DNA of 64,000 bases from Litorilituus sediminis (GCF_004295665.1 NZ_CP034759.1:682001-746000); one strand, 5' to 3'; counted from the first letter of the stretch, positions 1 through 8,592 are shown. Translations and numbers: made by a program. Notes: generated from the sequence alone by a model not told the origin.

Positions 1-3000
1 TAGTAGGGATAACTTCCTCAGCAAACTTTTGAAGCTTTACCTCTAATAAATCATCTGTTTGAATAAACTTATCTAGCTCATGTAATACTTGGCTCTCGTG
101 CTCGACAACGTTTTCAATTTCTTCTACTTCAGATTCTATCTCAGCATGTTCAGGTACTTCAGTTTTTAGCTGATGTAATGCTTCAATAATTGGCTTTAAT
201 TGAGCTTGTGGATTTTTGAACCAATCGGTTGACCATATTCGTTTAATATTCCAGCCTAAGCCTTCTAGTACCGATTGACGTAACCTGTCCCTGTCACGTG
301 CGGATTTAGCAGAATGGTATGTTGCTCCATCACATTCCACGCCCATTAAGTAGCGACCTGGCTGACCAGGGTCTTGCACTGCTAGGTCAATAAAGTAACC
401 GGCAACCCCAACTTGTGGCACACAAGTAAAGCCCTCAAGCTTTAATGCATTCATCACGGCTATTTCAAAATCACTATCTGGCTGTTTTCCAGTATGTTTT
501 TGCTGTTGAAGCTTGCCAGTTTGAGCAAAGCTTAAAAAGCTTTTAAGGGCTTGTACACCTGGGCTTGATGTTTCAGATGCGACAATATGGCCTTCTGTCA
601 TTGAGCTAAATACATGCATGCGTTTTTTAGAACGAGTGAATAATACATTTAATCGTCTGCCACCTGCGGCTGAATTAATTGGGCCAAAACGCTGCGGCAT
701 TTGAGCCGCCCCTGCTTCTTGTGGACCGTAGGTGCATGAAATGTAGATAACGTCTCTTTCATCACCTTGTACATTTTCAAGGTTTTTAAGGAATAATGCT
801 TCATCTGTATTCGCATTATCCGCCAATGCATCTCTAAATTGAGGGTCATCTTTAGATAGCTCTTCCACACAGCGCTCTATTTGCTCTCGCTGTTTTGAAC
901 TCATTGCAACCACACCTAACGATTCATGTGGTCGATGTAATAAATGGTTTCTCACGGCTTCGGCAATAACTTTAGCTTCTTCAATATTATGCTGATTTAC
1001 AAAGCGACCACTTTTTACGTGGGTAAATTTAATACCAAATTCATCACTTTTACTTGATGGTGATGGGAATACCACTAAGTTACTGTCGTAAAATTCCTGG
1101 TTGGAAAAGGCAATTAAACTTTCGTGACGCGAGCGATAATGCCAACGTAACCGACGAGCATTGAACATAGGGAAAGAGACATCGAGGATGCTTTCTGATT
1201 GCTCTATCGCTGTGGTATCTTCATCATCGTTATCAACGGCTTTATCAAAAAAGCTCGTTGGTGGTAACTGCTTTGGATCGCCAACAACAACTAATTGTTT
1301 ACCCCGAGCAATAGTACCTAAAGCATCTTGTGGTTTAATTTGTGATGCTTCATCCATAACGACTAAATCAAATTCTAGTTGTCCTGGTGCTAGGTATTGA
1401 GCTACAGAGTGCGGCCCCATCATGAAGCAAGGTTTTAAAGCCACTAAAGATTTACTGGCTCGTCTAACTAGTTGCCTTATCGGTGCATGACGAGTTTTTT
1501 TGTTCACTTCATTGTTGATAAGACCCATTTCAGTGTAAGAAGATACCTTACCGCTTGAAACACCAGAAAGAGTATTATTAAAGCCTTGTGCAACCTGATA
1601 GGCAATTTTCTGCTGTTGAAGCGTTTTAAGCTTATTGTCGTATTCTCTAAATTGCTTACGAATAGCATTTTGGTCGGCTCCTGAAAAATAAGCTAACTCT
1701 TGGTTCTCATTTATTATTTCTCTGGCCAGAATGTCAAATACTGAGTAAACATAGATTTGTTCAATATTTTCTAAATCTAAAGCACCGGTTTCGGTATAAC
1801 GTAATAAATTCTCTAATCCTTTGTCTGACAATGACGATCTGATTCGAATAAAGTCTACCCAAGTGCTCAGCCAACGAGGCTGGCTAATCGCTTTATGATT
1901 ACGTTCTTGCAATAACTTGAAATTACTATTCGTCCCTTTAAACCATGCGCTCTCATCTAATTCAACTCTATCGGTGAACTCCTGTAATGTCTTTTGATAA
2001 CCATTAAACGCATCTGAAATCTTTTTCAAATTAGATGTAATTGTAGATAACGCTTCACTGCTAACATTATTTAACAGATATTCTCGTAAAGGCTCAGACT
2101 CAAGCACGTTAATGGCCTTACTTAGCTCTAGCGTAGATTCAATTTTTATTAGCTGCGAACTAGAGTCATTTCTTGTTGAAAGATGTGTATGCTCATCAAA
2201 TAGTTCTCTAGAAATATCATTTTTATGTAGTTCACCCTCAGCCCGAAATAAAGTTAAAACTTGCTCAATAGAGCTAGCTAACTGATTTAAGGTAAAGTCT
2301 TTGTTAGACAGTGATTGTATGGTTTTAATGTCACCTTCTAGTTCATCAACAAACGAAGAAATGCCTATGTCTGCTGATAAGTTTGTATTTTTATCAGTAA
2401 ACAGCTGATGCGAGAAAACACGCTCAAGTTGAGGGAATAATTGCGAGAACTGTTCAAATTCTGCAAGTGATTTAGTTGCTGCTAAATGCTTTAAGCCTTT
2501 ATATAAATCACCTTCAATAGAAAATAATGAATTAGCAAAAGAAACTCTTTTACCAAACCCAACCCCATAAGAAGCTCGAACATCTTTATACCAAGACCTC
2601 AAGCTTATTAGTTCTGCTATTGGTGTATCAATTCCTTTGAACTCATGTTGCAGTAAAGTTTGATATGCTGGCTCTTTATTTAATTCATCTATCATCTCTC
2701 GATATGAAGTTAAGCTGGCAATTAGTGGTGCTAATTTTTTAACTTTAGGTTTCAGACCTTTAGCATACATAAGCAGTTTAGACTTAGCAGCTCGCCACTC
2801 ACTGCTAAACCAACAAAAAAATCCTGCATTTTTTAATATGCTATCAATCTCTTTTAGTTCATTTACTGAAGGTAAATTTTCTAGGTTAAAGTGTTGCTCT
2901 AAACTCTGGTGTAGAGGTTTAATTTTTGGAAGAAGTTCTTCTAAATTAGCTAAGTGTTGATCTAAAAGCTCATTATCAAATAATTCGTGTCTTCTGGATA

Positions 3001-5446
3001 TAAGCGTTACATCTAGGGCATTTATATGTTCAAAGAACTGTTTGCACTCTATAAAGCCATTATATGATGGTGATAATAACTCAGTTAAACTACTTTCTTG
3101 CTCCGTTAATATTCGCAAATCATCAGACAGAGACAAACTTATATCTCTTAATGTTTTTAGTAACTGTAACTGTTGAAAAATATTAGTTAGCGTTAGCTCT
3201 ACACTCTTACACTGTTCTCGTAGATTATTATTAGATTTTGTAAAACGCTCGAAGGTTTCTTCTTCATTTAGAATGACAGGCTCGAATAACTCTTCCATCT
3301 CCCCTAAAAGTTTAGATGTCGCTTTATAATCATTTATATATTCAGTTAACTCATTCTCTTTCTGAGAACTCATTAAGCTTAAAGTTTGAAGATGTTCCGT
3401 GCCTTTTAATTTAGGTATCTTATCGCTGTCAGATAATACTTGTTTTAATGAGCTAATATCACTAACAACATCACTTCGAAGTTGCTCATTAAATGGTGTA
3501 ACTGCTCCTTCTACAGCCGCAATAGCGTTATCCCAAGCGGTCAATAGCTTGCATATTTCATCACAATCAAATAATTGGATAGACTTGTTGTAGACACCAA
3601 ACCATGGATGTTCAGCTAACTCTGCGTCAGAACCATACTGTTTTTTTACTTCTTCAAAAACATCAGCGTATTTTTTTAGCTCATCCGTAGTTCTTCTTGA
3701 AGATATTTCATCAAAGCTTTGGCCATTGATATGATCAGGTTTAATATCTTCTATTGATATATTTGTATATTCTTCACGATACCGTGTTGCTGTAGAAAAG
3801 ATTTGATGAATTGTTCTCCCGGTGTTTTTCCATGTGCTGTTGATCAAATTAGCATAACGAGTTAATGCTTCTTTTTTCTCTTCATACATTTGGATATCAA
3901 TATCAATTGATGACGGGTAACGATAATCATCTTGGTTGTTTATTCGCTTGGCTATATTTTCATATACTTGTTTTTTCTGTGTTTTATGGCTGTGTAATTC
4001 TAGACAAAAATCACCTAAACCAGCTCTAGATAGTCTAGATTTTACAACTTGAAGTGCAGCCATTTTCTCAGCTACAAATAGTACTTTTTTACCTTGTGCA
4101 ATTGCCGCTGCTATTAAGTTTGTTATCGTTTGAGATTTGCCAGAGCCTGGAGGACCCTCTATAACTAAATCTTTACCTTGAATAGCATCAACCAAAGCAC
4201 TGTGTTGTGAGCTGTCTGCATCATCAATTAACGGGTACTGGTTATGCACTTCATCTAGCTTATCTATTAAATACTCTTCACCGAAACTTGTATTACTTCC
4301 GTTGCCTTCATCGACTCCTTGTTTAGCAAAAAACTTTTGAAGAATTGAATGGTTTTGAATGTTACTCGCACCTTGTGGCCAACGTGAAGGGTCTAAATCT
4401 AAGTACATGAGTAACTTGCCAAAATCGAACATTGACAGTGTAGAAAAACGCTTAACTTTCCACTCAGGCTTATGTCGCGAGAATTGCTTTTCTACTTTTT
4501 CTAAATAGGCTTCAGGTAAGATATCTTCACTTAGCTCGGGTAAATCGAGATGAAAATCATGTTTAAGCTTTTCTCTAAGTGAAAGGTTTGAAATTATATC
4601 TTCGCCAGTATACTCAATGGTATACGTATATGTACCAAGCTCTTTATTTAATGCTGCTCTATCGATTTTTACGGGTATCAAATAAAGAGGCGCTTGCCGT
4701 GTAACGCTTGAGTTTTCATCTTCAAACCATTCAAGAAAACCAAATGCTAAATACAAAATATTTGCACCTGTTTCTTCAATAGCTGTATTTGCTTTCGTTC
4801 GAATATTACGTAACTGTGCTTCTAACTCTCTCGGATATAGCAAAGATTGAATGTTTGTATCATTGTGTTTGGAGTCTTTTGACTTAGTGCTTAATGGCAG
4901 CTCATAGCTAGTATTAAACCCTTTAACTTTTGCCCATTCTTTTGCACTAGGATCTGCTTTTATTTTTACTTCTTGGCCATTATCGTCTATGACGATATAT
5001 CCTTGTCCAATTAACTCATCTCTTAATGGTTCATCAATTGGTATAAAAGTAAATTTATGTGACTCTAAAATATTTTCAGCAAGCTGATCCGGCATTTCAT
5101 CAATTACACGAATAAAGCCTGATCTACCATGTTTGAAGTTTAACAGTCTGTTTCTGCCTGTTAGATCTAATAAGCGATTTCGAATTGACTGCAAAGAATC
5201 AAATGCAAAGTTCTCATTTAACTGAGTATTAATAGAATTATCCATATCTTGAGGTACTCCCTTTTTCTTTATTTCAGTTAAACACCACGAGTAATCTTCA
5301 TTTTGCTTTACCTTGTCGAACAGTACCGAGTACAAGGTGTGATTGATTGATTTTTTGTCTACATCAAGTTTCTTAGCAAGATCTTTAGCTTTCTGATTTG
5401 GTGTTGCCTTAAGTTCACATAAAATTAGATCAGATAACTCGCTCAT
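1..5446 (-). CDS. DUF4011 / SF1 helicase with C-terminal Vsr/DUF559-like nuclease, 3' end beyond window
   Basis: The frame is open without a stop from the ATG at 5446 to the left edge (at least 1815 codons), so the C-terminus is missing. Residues 1-60 look like a small winged helix. About 88-108 carries the DUF4011 signature (LLDLTGRNRLLNF). Walker A GPPGSGKS is near residue 430. About 930 mostly helical, charged residues follow before Walker B (VVMDEAS, near 1365), GDPKQLPP (near 1388), HYRSRHE and QGDERDVIYIS (near 1565), which are UvrD/Upf1-type superfamily-1 motifs. A PD-(D/E)XK nuclease follows, with FIDLAV and VECDGATYH near 1685-1710. This layout matches DUF4011-helicase-Vsr anti-phage proteins (called Hhe, as I recall). 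A DUF3320 domain would be expected past the edge. It is the second gene of an operon with the WYL regulator, 7 bp downstream. Defence function is inferred from family and context. Confidence 0.93.
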   Translation of the reverse strand, partial: MSELSDLILCELKATPNQKAKDLAKKLDVDKKSINHTLYSVLFDKVKQNEDYSWCLTEIKKKGVPQDMDNSINTQLNENFAFDSLQSIRNRLLDLTGRNRLLNFKHGRSGFIRVIDEMPDQLAENILESHKFTFIPIDEPLRDELIGQGYIVIDDNGQEVKIKADPSAKEWAKVKGFNTSYELPLSTKSKDSKHNDTNIQSLLYPRELEAQLRNIRTKANTAIEETGANILYLAFGFLEWFEDENSSVTRQAPLYLIPVKIDRAALNKELGTYTYTIEYTGEDIISNLSLREKLKHDFHLDLPELSEDILPEAYLEKVEKQFSRHKPEWKVKRFSTLSMFDFGKLLMYLDLDPSRWPQGASNIQNHSILQKFFAKQGVDEGNGSNTSFGEEYLIDKLDEVHNQYPLIDDADSSQHSALVDAIQGKDLVIEGPPGSGKSQTITNLIAAAIAQGKKVLFVAEKMAALQVVKSRLSRAGLGDFCLELHSHKTQKKQVYENIAKRINNQDDYRYPSSIDIDIQMYEEKKEALTRYANLINSTWKNTGRTIHQIFSTATRYREEYTNISIEDIKPDHINGQSFDEISSRRTTDELKKYADVFEEVKKQYGSDAELAEHPWFGVYNKSIQLFDCDEICKLLTAWDNAIAAVEGAVTPFNEQLRSDVVSDISSLKQVLSDSDKIPKLKGTEHLQTLSLMSSQKENELTEYINDYKATSKLLGEMEELFEPVILNEEETFERFTKSNNNLREQCKSVELTLTNIFQQLQLLKTLRDISLSLSDDLRILTEQESSLTELLSPSYNGFIECKQFFEHINALDVTLISRRHELFDNELLDQHLANLEELLPKIKPLHQSLEQHFNLENLPSVNELKEIDSILKNAGFFCWFSSEWRAAKSKLLMYAKGLKPKVKKLAPLIASLTSYREMIDELNKEPAYQTLLQHEFKGIDTPIAELISLRSWYKDVRASYGVGFGKRVSFANSLFSIEGDLYKGLKHLAATKSLAEFEQFSQLFPQLERVFSHQLFTDKNTNLSADIGISSFVDELEGDIKTIQSLSNKDFTLNQLASSIEQVLTLFRAEGELHKNDISRELFDEHTHLSTRNDSSSQLIKIESTLELSKAINVLESEPLREYLLNNVSSEALSTITSNLKKISDAFNGYQKTLQEFTDRVELDESAWFKGTNSNFKLLQERNHKAISQPRWLSTWVDFIRIRSSLSDKGLENLLRYTETGALDLENIEQIYVYSVFDILAREIINENQELAYFSGADQNAIRKQFREYDNKLKTLQQQKIAYQVAQGFNNTLSGVSSGKVSSYTEMGLINNEVNKKTRHAPIRQLVRRASKSLVALKPCFMMGPHSVAQYLAPGQLEFDLVVMDEASQIKPQDALGTIARGKQLVVVGDPKQLPPTSFFDKAVDNDDEDTTAIEQSESILDVSFPMFNARRLRWHYRSRHESLIAFSNQEFYDSNLVVFPSPSSKSDEFGIKFTHVKSGRFVNQHNIEEAKVIAEAVRNHLLHRPHESLGVVAMSSKQREQIERCVEELSKDDPQFRDALADNANTDEALFLKNLENVQGDERDVIYISCTYGPQEAGAAQMPQRFGPINSAAGGRRLNVLFTRSKKRMHVFSSMTEGHIVASETSSPGVQALKSFLSFAQTGKLQQQKHTGKQPDSDFEIAVMNALKLEGFTCVPQVGVAGYFIDLAVQDPGQPGRYLMGVECDGATYHSAKSARDRDRLRQSVLEGLGWNIKRIWSTDWFKNPQAQLKPIIEALHQLKTEVPEHAEIESEVEEIENVVEHESQVLHELDKFIQTDDLLEVKLQKFAEEVIPT

Positions 5447-5453
5447 TAAAAAC

Positions 5454-6323
5454 CTACTTCATTTCATAGCCTGGTGCGATAGCTAAGTTTTCAGCACCGT
5501 ATAAGGTTTGTGTATTGCGTAAAAACAGTTGATATTCAGGTCCAGAAAGCGTTCCGCTTTCAGAGCAATCCACGTTCCAGCGCCTTAACAAGTAGCCTGC
5601 CATGGCGGCTCTTACATTAACCTCTAGCACACCGCTTTCCATGCCAAAATCGAGCTTTATTGCCGTAGGGTGCTCAACATTCTTTGGATGTGGAATAATC
5701 TGCAATGGCACTATACGCATCCATTGATGATCTTCTAACTTATCCTCTTCAGGCTTTGGTGTCTGTGCCAGAATTGTAACTTTGGTAATGCGGGTTAAAA
5801 CAAAATCTCGGAATGATTTTGATTTGCGATCATAGGCTCTTAGATGCCATCGTAGGCCGTTATCAACTATAGAATGAGGCACTAGCTCCCTTGAACCTGA
5901 GCCACTAGTCAAAGACGTATAAATAACGCTAATAGGCTTTTGATTAATAATCGCTTGAGATAACTTAGCAATAATATCAATTTCTGGCACATTTAGAGGG
6001 CTTGGAGTTTCTATGGGGAATGATGTTTCACCAATTGCATCAAAACCATCACTGATATTGTTTGCTAATTTGATAAGTGTACGGCGAGCATCGTGCTTAA
6101 ATACAGGCTTGAACTTAGTCGTAATAAAGTATTTTTTCTCTACATTATCATAAGCCATATTATTAGGGGCTTGCTCTTTGTAGAACTTCAAATCACGAGT
6201 AGCAGCCGCCAAACCTAACTCAAAATGGCTAACTATTTCACTACGAGTAACCATACCTGTGAAGTACAGTTTAAAGTCGATATAAGCTAAGCGCTGCCTC
6301 TGTGCAAAACTAAAGTCGGTCAT
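5454..6323 (-). CDS. WYL-domain transcriptional repressor, BrxR/CapW type
   Basis: 289 residues, the usual length of BrxR/CapW regulators. The N-terminal winged helix (1-80) carries the typical pattern QRLAYIDFKLYFTG, then AAATRDLKFYKE and NNMAYD. A WYL domain follows (about 115-195; here the motif residues appear as GLRWHLRAYD), then a C-terminal dimerisation-type domain with YLLRRWNV. Members of this family repress BREX, CBASS and other phage-defence operons and are thought to release DNA on sensing a nucleic-acid or nucleotide signal. The gene lies just upstream of the helicase-nuclease with 7 bp between them, so it is most likely co-transcribed and autoregulatory. A palindrome at 6351-6368 in the divergent promoter is a candidate operator. 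The ligand is unknown. Confidence 0.88.
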   Translation of the reverse strand: MTDFSFAQRQRLAYIDFKLYFTGMVTRSEIVSHFELGLAAATRDLKFYKEQAPNNMAYDNVEKKYFITTKFKPVFKHDARRTLIKLANNISDGFDAIGETSFPIETPSPLNVPEIDIIAKLSQAIINQKPISVIYTSLTSGSGSRELVPHSIVDNGLRWHLRAYDRKSKSFRDFVLTRITKVTILAQTPKPEEDKLEDHQWMRIVPLQIIPHPKNVEHPTAIKLDFGMESGVLEVNVRAAMAGYLLRRWNVDCSESGTLSGPEYQLFLRNTQTLYGAENLAIAPGYEMK

Positions 6324-6341
6324 TCAAGAACCCTGATTCTA

Positions 6342-6371
6342 TTGACATTTCTATTTAAGCGGAAATAGTAT
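6342..6371 (+). promoter_or_regulatory. Candidate promoter with overlapping palindromic operator
   Basis: TTGACA at 6342-6347 is followed 18 bp later by TAGTAT (6366-6371), a plausible sigma-70 promoter for the plus-strand gene at 6452. An inverted repeat CTATTT-N6-AAATAG occupies 6351-6368, exactly between the two elements. On the minus strand a weaker TTGATG/CATACT pair toward the WYL gene places the same repeat at its start region. A repressor bound here could shut both directions. This is a sequence-based inference. Confidence 0.4.
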
Positions 6372-6451
6372 GTATCATTATGAGTTAGACATCAAATGGA
6401 TTTTGTGCTTTATTGTTGATTAAGATCATCATTACCTAAAAGCATCTAACA

Positions 6452-6706
6452 ATGCCTAAATCAAACACTGAAATTCACCTCGATAATCAGAGCCATTTAC
6501 CTGAACTAGAGCAGTTAAAATCTGAATACGTTGATATTTACAATGAGCTAATGGCTCAGTTCAGGTTTGATGAGAAAACTTGTCAGGAGTGGCTAATAAC
6601 ACCTAAACGCCCATTGCAAGGTAAGTCTCCTTTTGAACAGTTAATAATTAATGCTGATGAAGTGATGGGATTACTGGTTCGTATGAAGACAGGAGATTTT
6701 TCGTGA
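6452..6706 (+). CDS. Short MbcA/ParS-like (DUF2384) protein
   Basis: 84 residues. The C-terminal half (about 45-84) matches the MbcA/ParS/Xre toxin-binding domain: WLITPKRPLQGKSPFEQL, then ADEVMGLL and a GDFS ending. Family antitoxins usually carry an N-terminal Xre-type helix-turn-helix and pair with a RES-domain toxin. Here the N-terminus is only about 40 residues with no clear DNA-binding domain, and no RES toxin follows. Its last codons overlap the GTG of a 53-residue ORF, so the two are translationally coupled. It is divergent from the WYL gene and shares its promoter region. It could be an orphan antitoxin, a degraded toxin-antitoxin locus, or an accessory part of the neighbouring system. 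Confidence 0.7.
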   Translation: MPKSNTEIHLDNQSHLPELEQLKSEYVDIYNELMAQFRFDEKTCQEWLITPKRPLQGKSPFEQLIINADEVMGLLVRMKTGDFS

Positions 6707-6864
6707 AGCCAGCACCTAAGTCAATTTCGAGCAAAAAAGAGTTTGTAAATTCATTTAAAACTGGTCAGTTAGAAAATCCAGGCGTGGACATACACGAATC
6801 TCGTAAGCGTACTGAGAAGAAGTTGAAGCAAATAAAAGCAACTATAGATAAAAGCCAGACTTAA
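6703..6864 (+). CDS. Small basic protein, 53 residues, coupled to the MbcA-like gene
   Basis: Starts with GTG at 6703, overlapping the stop of the upstream gene by four bases (GTGA), and ends with TAA at 6862-6864. The upstream AGGAG at 6691-6695 is a good ribosome binding site for this GTG. The protein is lysine-rich and hydrophilic, with a predicted helix rich in K, R and E at its C-terminus (ESRKRTEKKLKQIKATI). I recognise no family, and it is far too short to be a RES toxin. The tight coupling supports a real gene whose product may act with the MbcA-like protein. Confidence 0.6.
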   Translation: MKPAPKSISSKKEFVNSFKTGQLENPGVDIHESRKRTEKKLKQIKATIDKSQT

Positions 6865-6870
6865 GGATAT

Positions 6871-6926
6871 GTCCATTTTTATGATAAATATTTTGATGAA
6901 ATCATCACAAAAATGGGCAGTTTTTC
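6871..6926 (+). terminator. Rho-independent terminator of the MbcA-like operon
   Basis: GTCCATTTTTATGAT at 6871-6885 pairs with ATCATCACAAAAATGGGC ending at 6918, forming a long imperfect stem, followed by TTTTTC. It begins 6 bp after the 53-residue ORF. Confidence 0.6.
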
Positions 6927-7050
6927 TAAAATTTATGATAAATTTTTAGATTAGATAAAAGTACATACAAATTTTAACTTAACCTACTGTTAAAGATAGT
7001 TTTTTATAGTAAAAATCATATTTTTAGTCATGAACTATTTCCAAGGATAG

Positions 7051-7203
7051 ATGCTTATGGGTAAAGAATATGACGGCATTCACCGCTTAAGCTTTTTAAT
7101 TGGTCTAGATGGCAACATTAGCCATGTTTTTAACAAGTTTAAAACTAAAAACCACCATGAAGTGGTATTAGAAGTTTTAGCTGAATTAGAACAGTCTGCT
7201 TAA
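7051..7203 (+). pseudogene. bcp: 3' fragment of bcp (thiol peroxidase)
   Basis: Fifty codons remain (ATG at 7051 or 7057, TAA at 7201-7203). The text MGKEYDGIHRLSFLIG followed by VFNKFKTKNHHEVVLE is the C-terminus of bacterioferritin comigratory protein / Bcp peroxiredoxin, close to E. coli Bcp. The catalytic N-terminal two thirds, including the peroxidatic cysteine, are absent, and an in-frame TAG lies just upstream. In E. coli bcp lies in the same neighbourhood as perM-bepA-yfgD-hda, which are found in order further right, so this is the native 3' end left behind when foreign DNA entered. The product cannot be an active peroxidase. An intact copy may lie beyond the left edge. Confidence 0.82.
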
Positions 7204-7250
7204 TAGCAAAACTAATGCCCCCTAAATCAGGGTCTCTCATTTAAAAATAT

Positions 7251-7280
7251 AAAATGCGGTAATTTATACCGCATTTTTTA
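7251..7280. terminator. Bidirectional terminator between bcp remnant and mgsA
   Basis: AAAATGCGGTA and TACCGCATTTTTT flank a short AT loop, with an A-rich left side and a T-run on the right. It serves convergent genes on both strands and is probably the original bcp terminator. Confidence 0.8.
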
Positions 7281-7294
7281 TGCATAGAGTTACG

Positions 7295-7762
7295 CTAATT
7301 TGTCGTTCTATTAGCGATATAGTTTTGATAATCAGGTACCTCTATAACACTTTCCTCTTTCAAGCTACTTGAAGCAATCAAAAAATTCGCACTGGCTTGA
7401 TTCGTTGCAACAGGAATATTCCAAACTGCCGCCAACCTAAGTAATGCCTTGACATCAGGGTCATGAGGTACGGCATCAAGCGGATCCCAAAAGAAAATTA
7501 GTACATCTATTTTACCCTCGGCAATCATAGCACCAAGCTGTTGATCACCTCCCATAGGGCCAGAAAGTAAGCAGGTTATGGGCAATTCAATTTGCTTTTG
7601 TAGTAATGTTCCCGTTGTACCTGTGGCGTACAGTTGATGACATTTAAGCTCAGCTGATACTTGCTTAGCCCAATTGATTAAATCTGCTTTCTTATTATCA
7701 TGAGCAACTAATGCCATACGTTTACACTTAGGTAAAGTTCGAGTTGTCACACCAATAGCCAT
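7295..7762 (-). CDS. mgsA: Methylglyoxal synthase
   Basis: 155 residues (E. coli MgsA has 152). Cytosolic; converts dihydroxyacetone phosphate to methylglyoxal and phosphate, a bypass that relieves sugar-phosphate build-up. Visible motifs are HDNKK (21-25), TGTTG (47-51, phosphate binding), GPMGGDQQ with the catalytic aspartate at 73, and H100/D103 in PHDPD, matching the family active site. It is transcribed alone, with a lipoprotein gene 28 bp upstream on the same strand, and ends against a bidirectional terminator. Confidence 0.96.
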   Translation of the reverse strand: MAIGVTTRTLPKCKRMALVAHDNKKADLINWAKQVSAELKCHQLYATGTTGTLLQKQIELPITCLLSGPMGGDQQLGAMIAEGKIDVLIFFWDPLDAVPHDPDVKALLRLAAVWNIPVATNQASANFLIASSSLKEESVIEVPDYQNYIANRTTN

Positions 7763-7790
7763 AGCCTCTCCTTCTTTTTAGTAAAAGTAA

Positions 7791-8471
7791 CTAGCCTTCT
7801 TCAACCAGCACCAAAAGCCCTTGCTCATTTACCACAGCAAGATAAGACTTACCTAAATTACCGCTTTGGCATAAGTCAATTTCATTATCGTCAACCATTA
7901 ATGCTGTACAATCGTTAACGGTTACATATTGCGATACTTGCCCTTTTTGCACTGTAAACTCAGCGCTAGTGTTACCATTAACATAAACATTCTGAACACT
8001 ATTACTAAATAGGCGCACGCGATAAACCCCATCTTGGTTATCAGAGGTTTTTATTAAATGGTTTAACTCAAAACTATTGCCATTTTGCCAAGCAAGCAAC
8101 CAATAGTTTTGCTTATCTACTAATGTTGCAGATAGTGTCGCACTCTTTGAGCGGTAATTAGCTTCGCGCACACCAAAATCAGAAACACTATTGCCCAGCC
8201 ATCGATGCGGCAGATTTTCACTTGCTTGCTGCTCTAATAAGGTCACCGTCAGATTATCATCGTGATAAAGTGATGTGGTTGTGCCGGTGTTCTTAGCATA
8301 GAAACTGACTGGAATGTCAGTGGCATTGATATAACCAATATAAGCTTTGTTATTCGTTAACGTACCGCCACCAGAGCCTTCGCTGCTATCAGAGCCACCA
8401 CAAGCACTGAGCATAGTAACTAAAGCCAAGCTAGTTAACTTACTAGCTAAACCATAAGTAAACCTCATCAA
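7791..8471 (-). CDS. Hypothetical lipoprotein
   Basis: 226 residues. The signal peptide ends in the lipobox LSAC (cysteine near 24), followed by a Gly/Ser-rich linker (GGSDSSEGSGGG), so it is a membrane-anchored periplasmic or outer-membrane lipoprotein. The rest looks like a beta-sandwich with two repeated-type segments (YIGYINATDIPVSFYAKN early, YRVRLFSNSVQNVYVNG late), reminiscent of DUF4397-like domains. I do not recognise the family with confidence. Two cysteines near the C-terminus (in NDCTAL and DLCQSG) could form a disulphide. It lies 28 bp upstream of mgsA and may be co-transcribed with it. Confidence 0.75.
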   Translation of the reverse strand: MMRFTYGLASKLTSLALVTMLSACGGSDSSEGSGGGTLTNNKAYIGYINATDIPVSFYAKNTGTTTSLYHDDNLTVTLLEQQASENLPHRWLGNSVSDFGVREANYRSKSATLSATLVDKQNYWLLAWQNGNSFELNHLIKTSDNQDGVYRVRLFSNSVQNVYVNGNTSAEFTVQKGQVSQYVTVNDCTALMVDDNEIDLCQSGNLGKSYLAVVNEQGLLVLVEEG

Positions 8472-8592
8472 AACACATCCCTAAAAGTAATAAATAACTT
8501 AGCTTCATCTTAACATTGTTGTAATACCAATTTAACCTCGATTTATCAGAGATTTAATTTTTACATAGCAATAATAGCTGCTTCACGCCCTC

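Noticed and set aside
649-1400. Short ORFs inside the helicase gene on both strands (649-870 and 1161-1400)
   Set aside because: They overlap the long open helicase frame and have no domain, signal or ribosome binding site of note.
6452-6864. Classical RES-Xre toxin-antitoxin pair
   Set aside because: No RES-domain toxin is present; the second ORF is only 53 residues and has no RES motifs.
7051-7203. Independent small peroxiredoxin gene
   Set aside because: Only the Bcp C-terminus is present; no catalytic cysteine.
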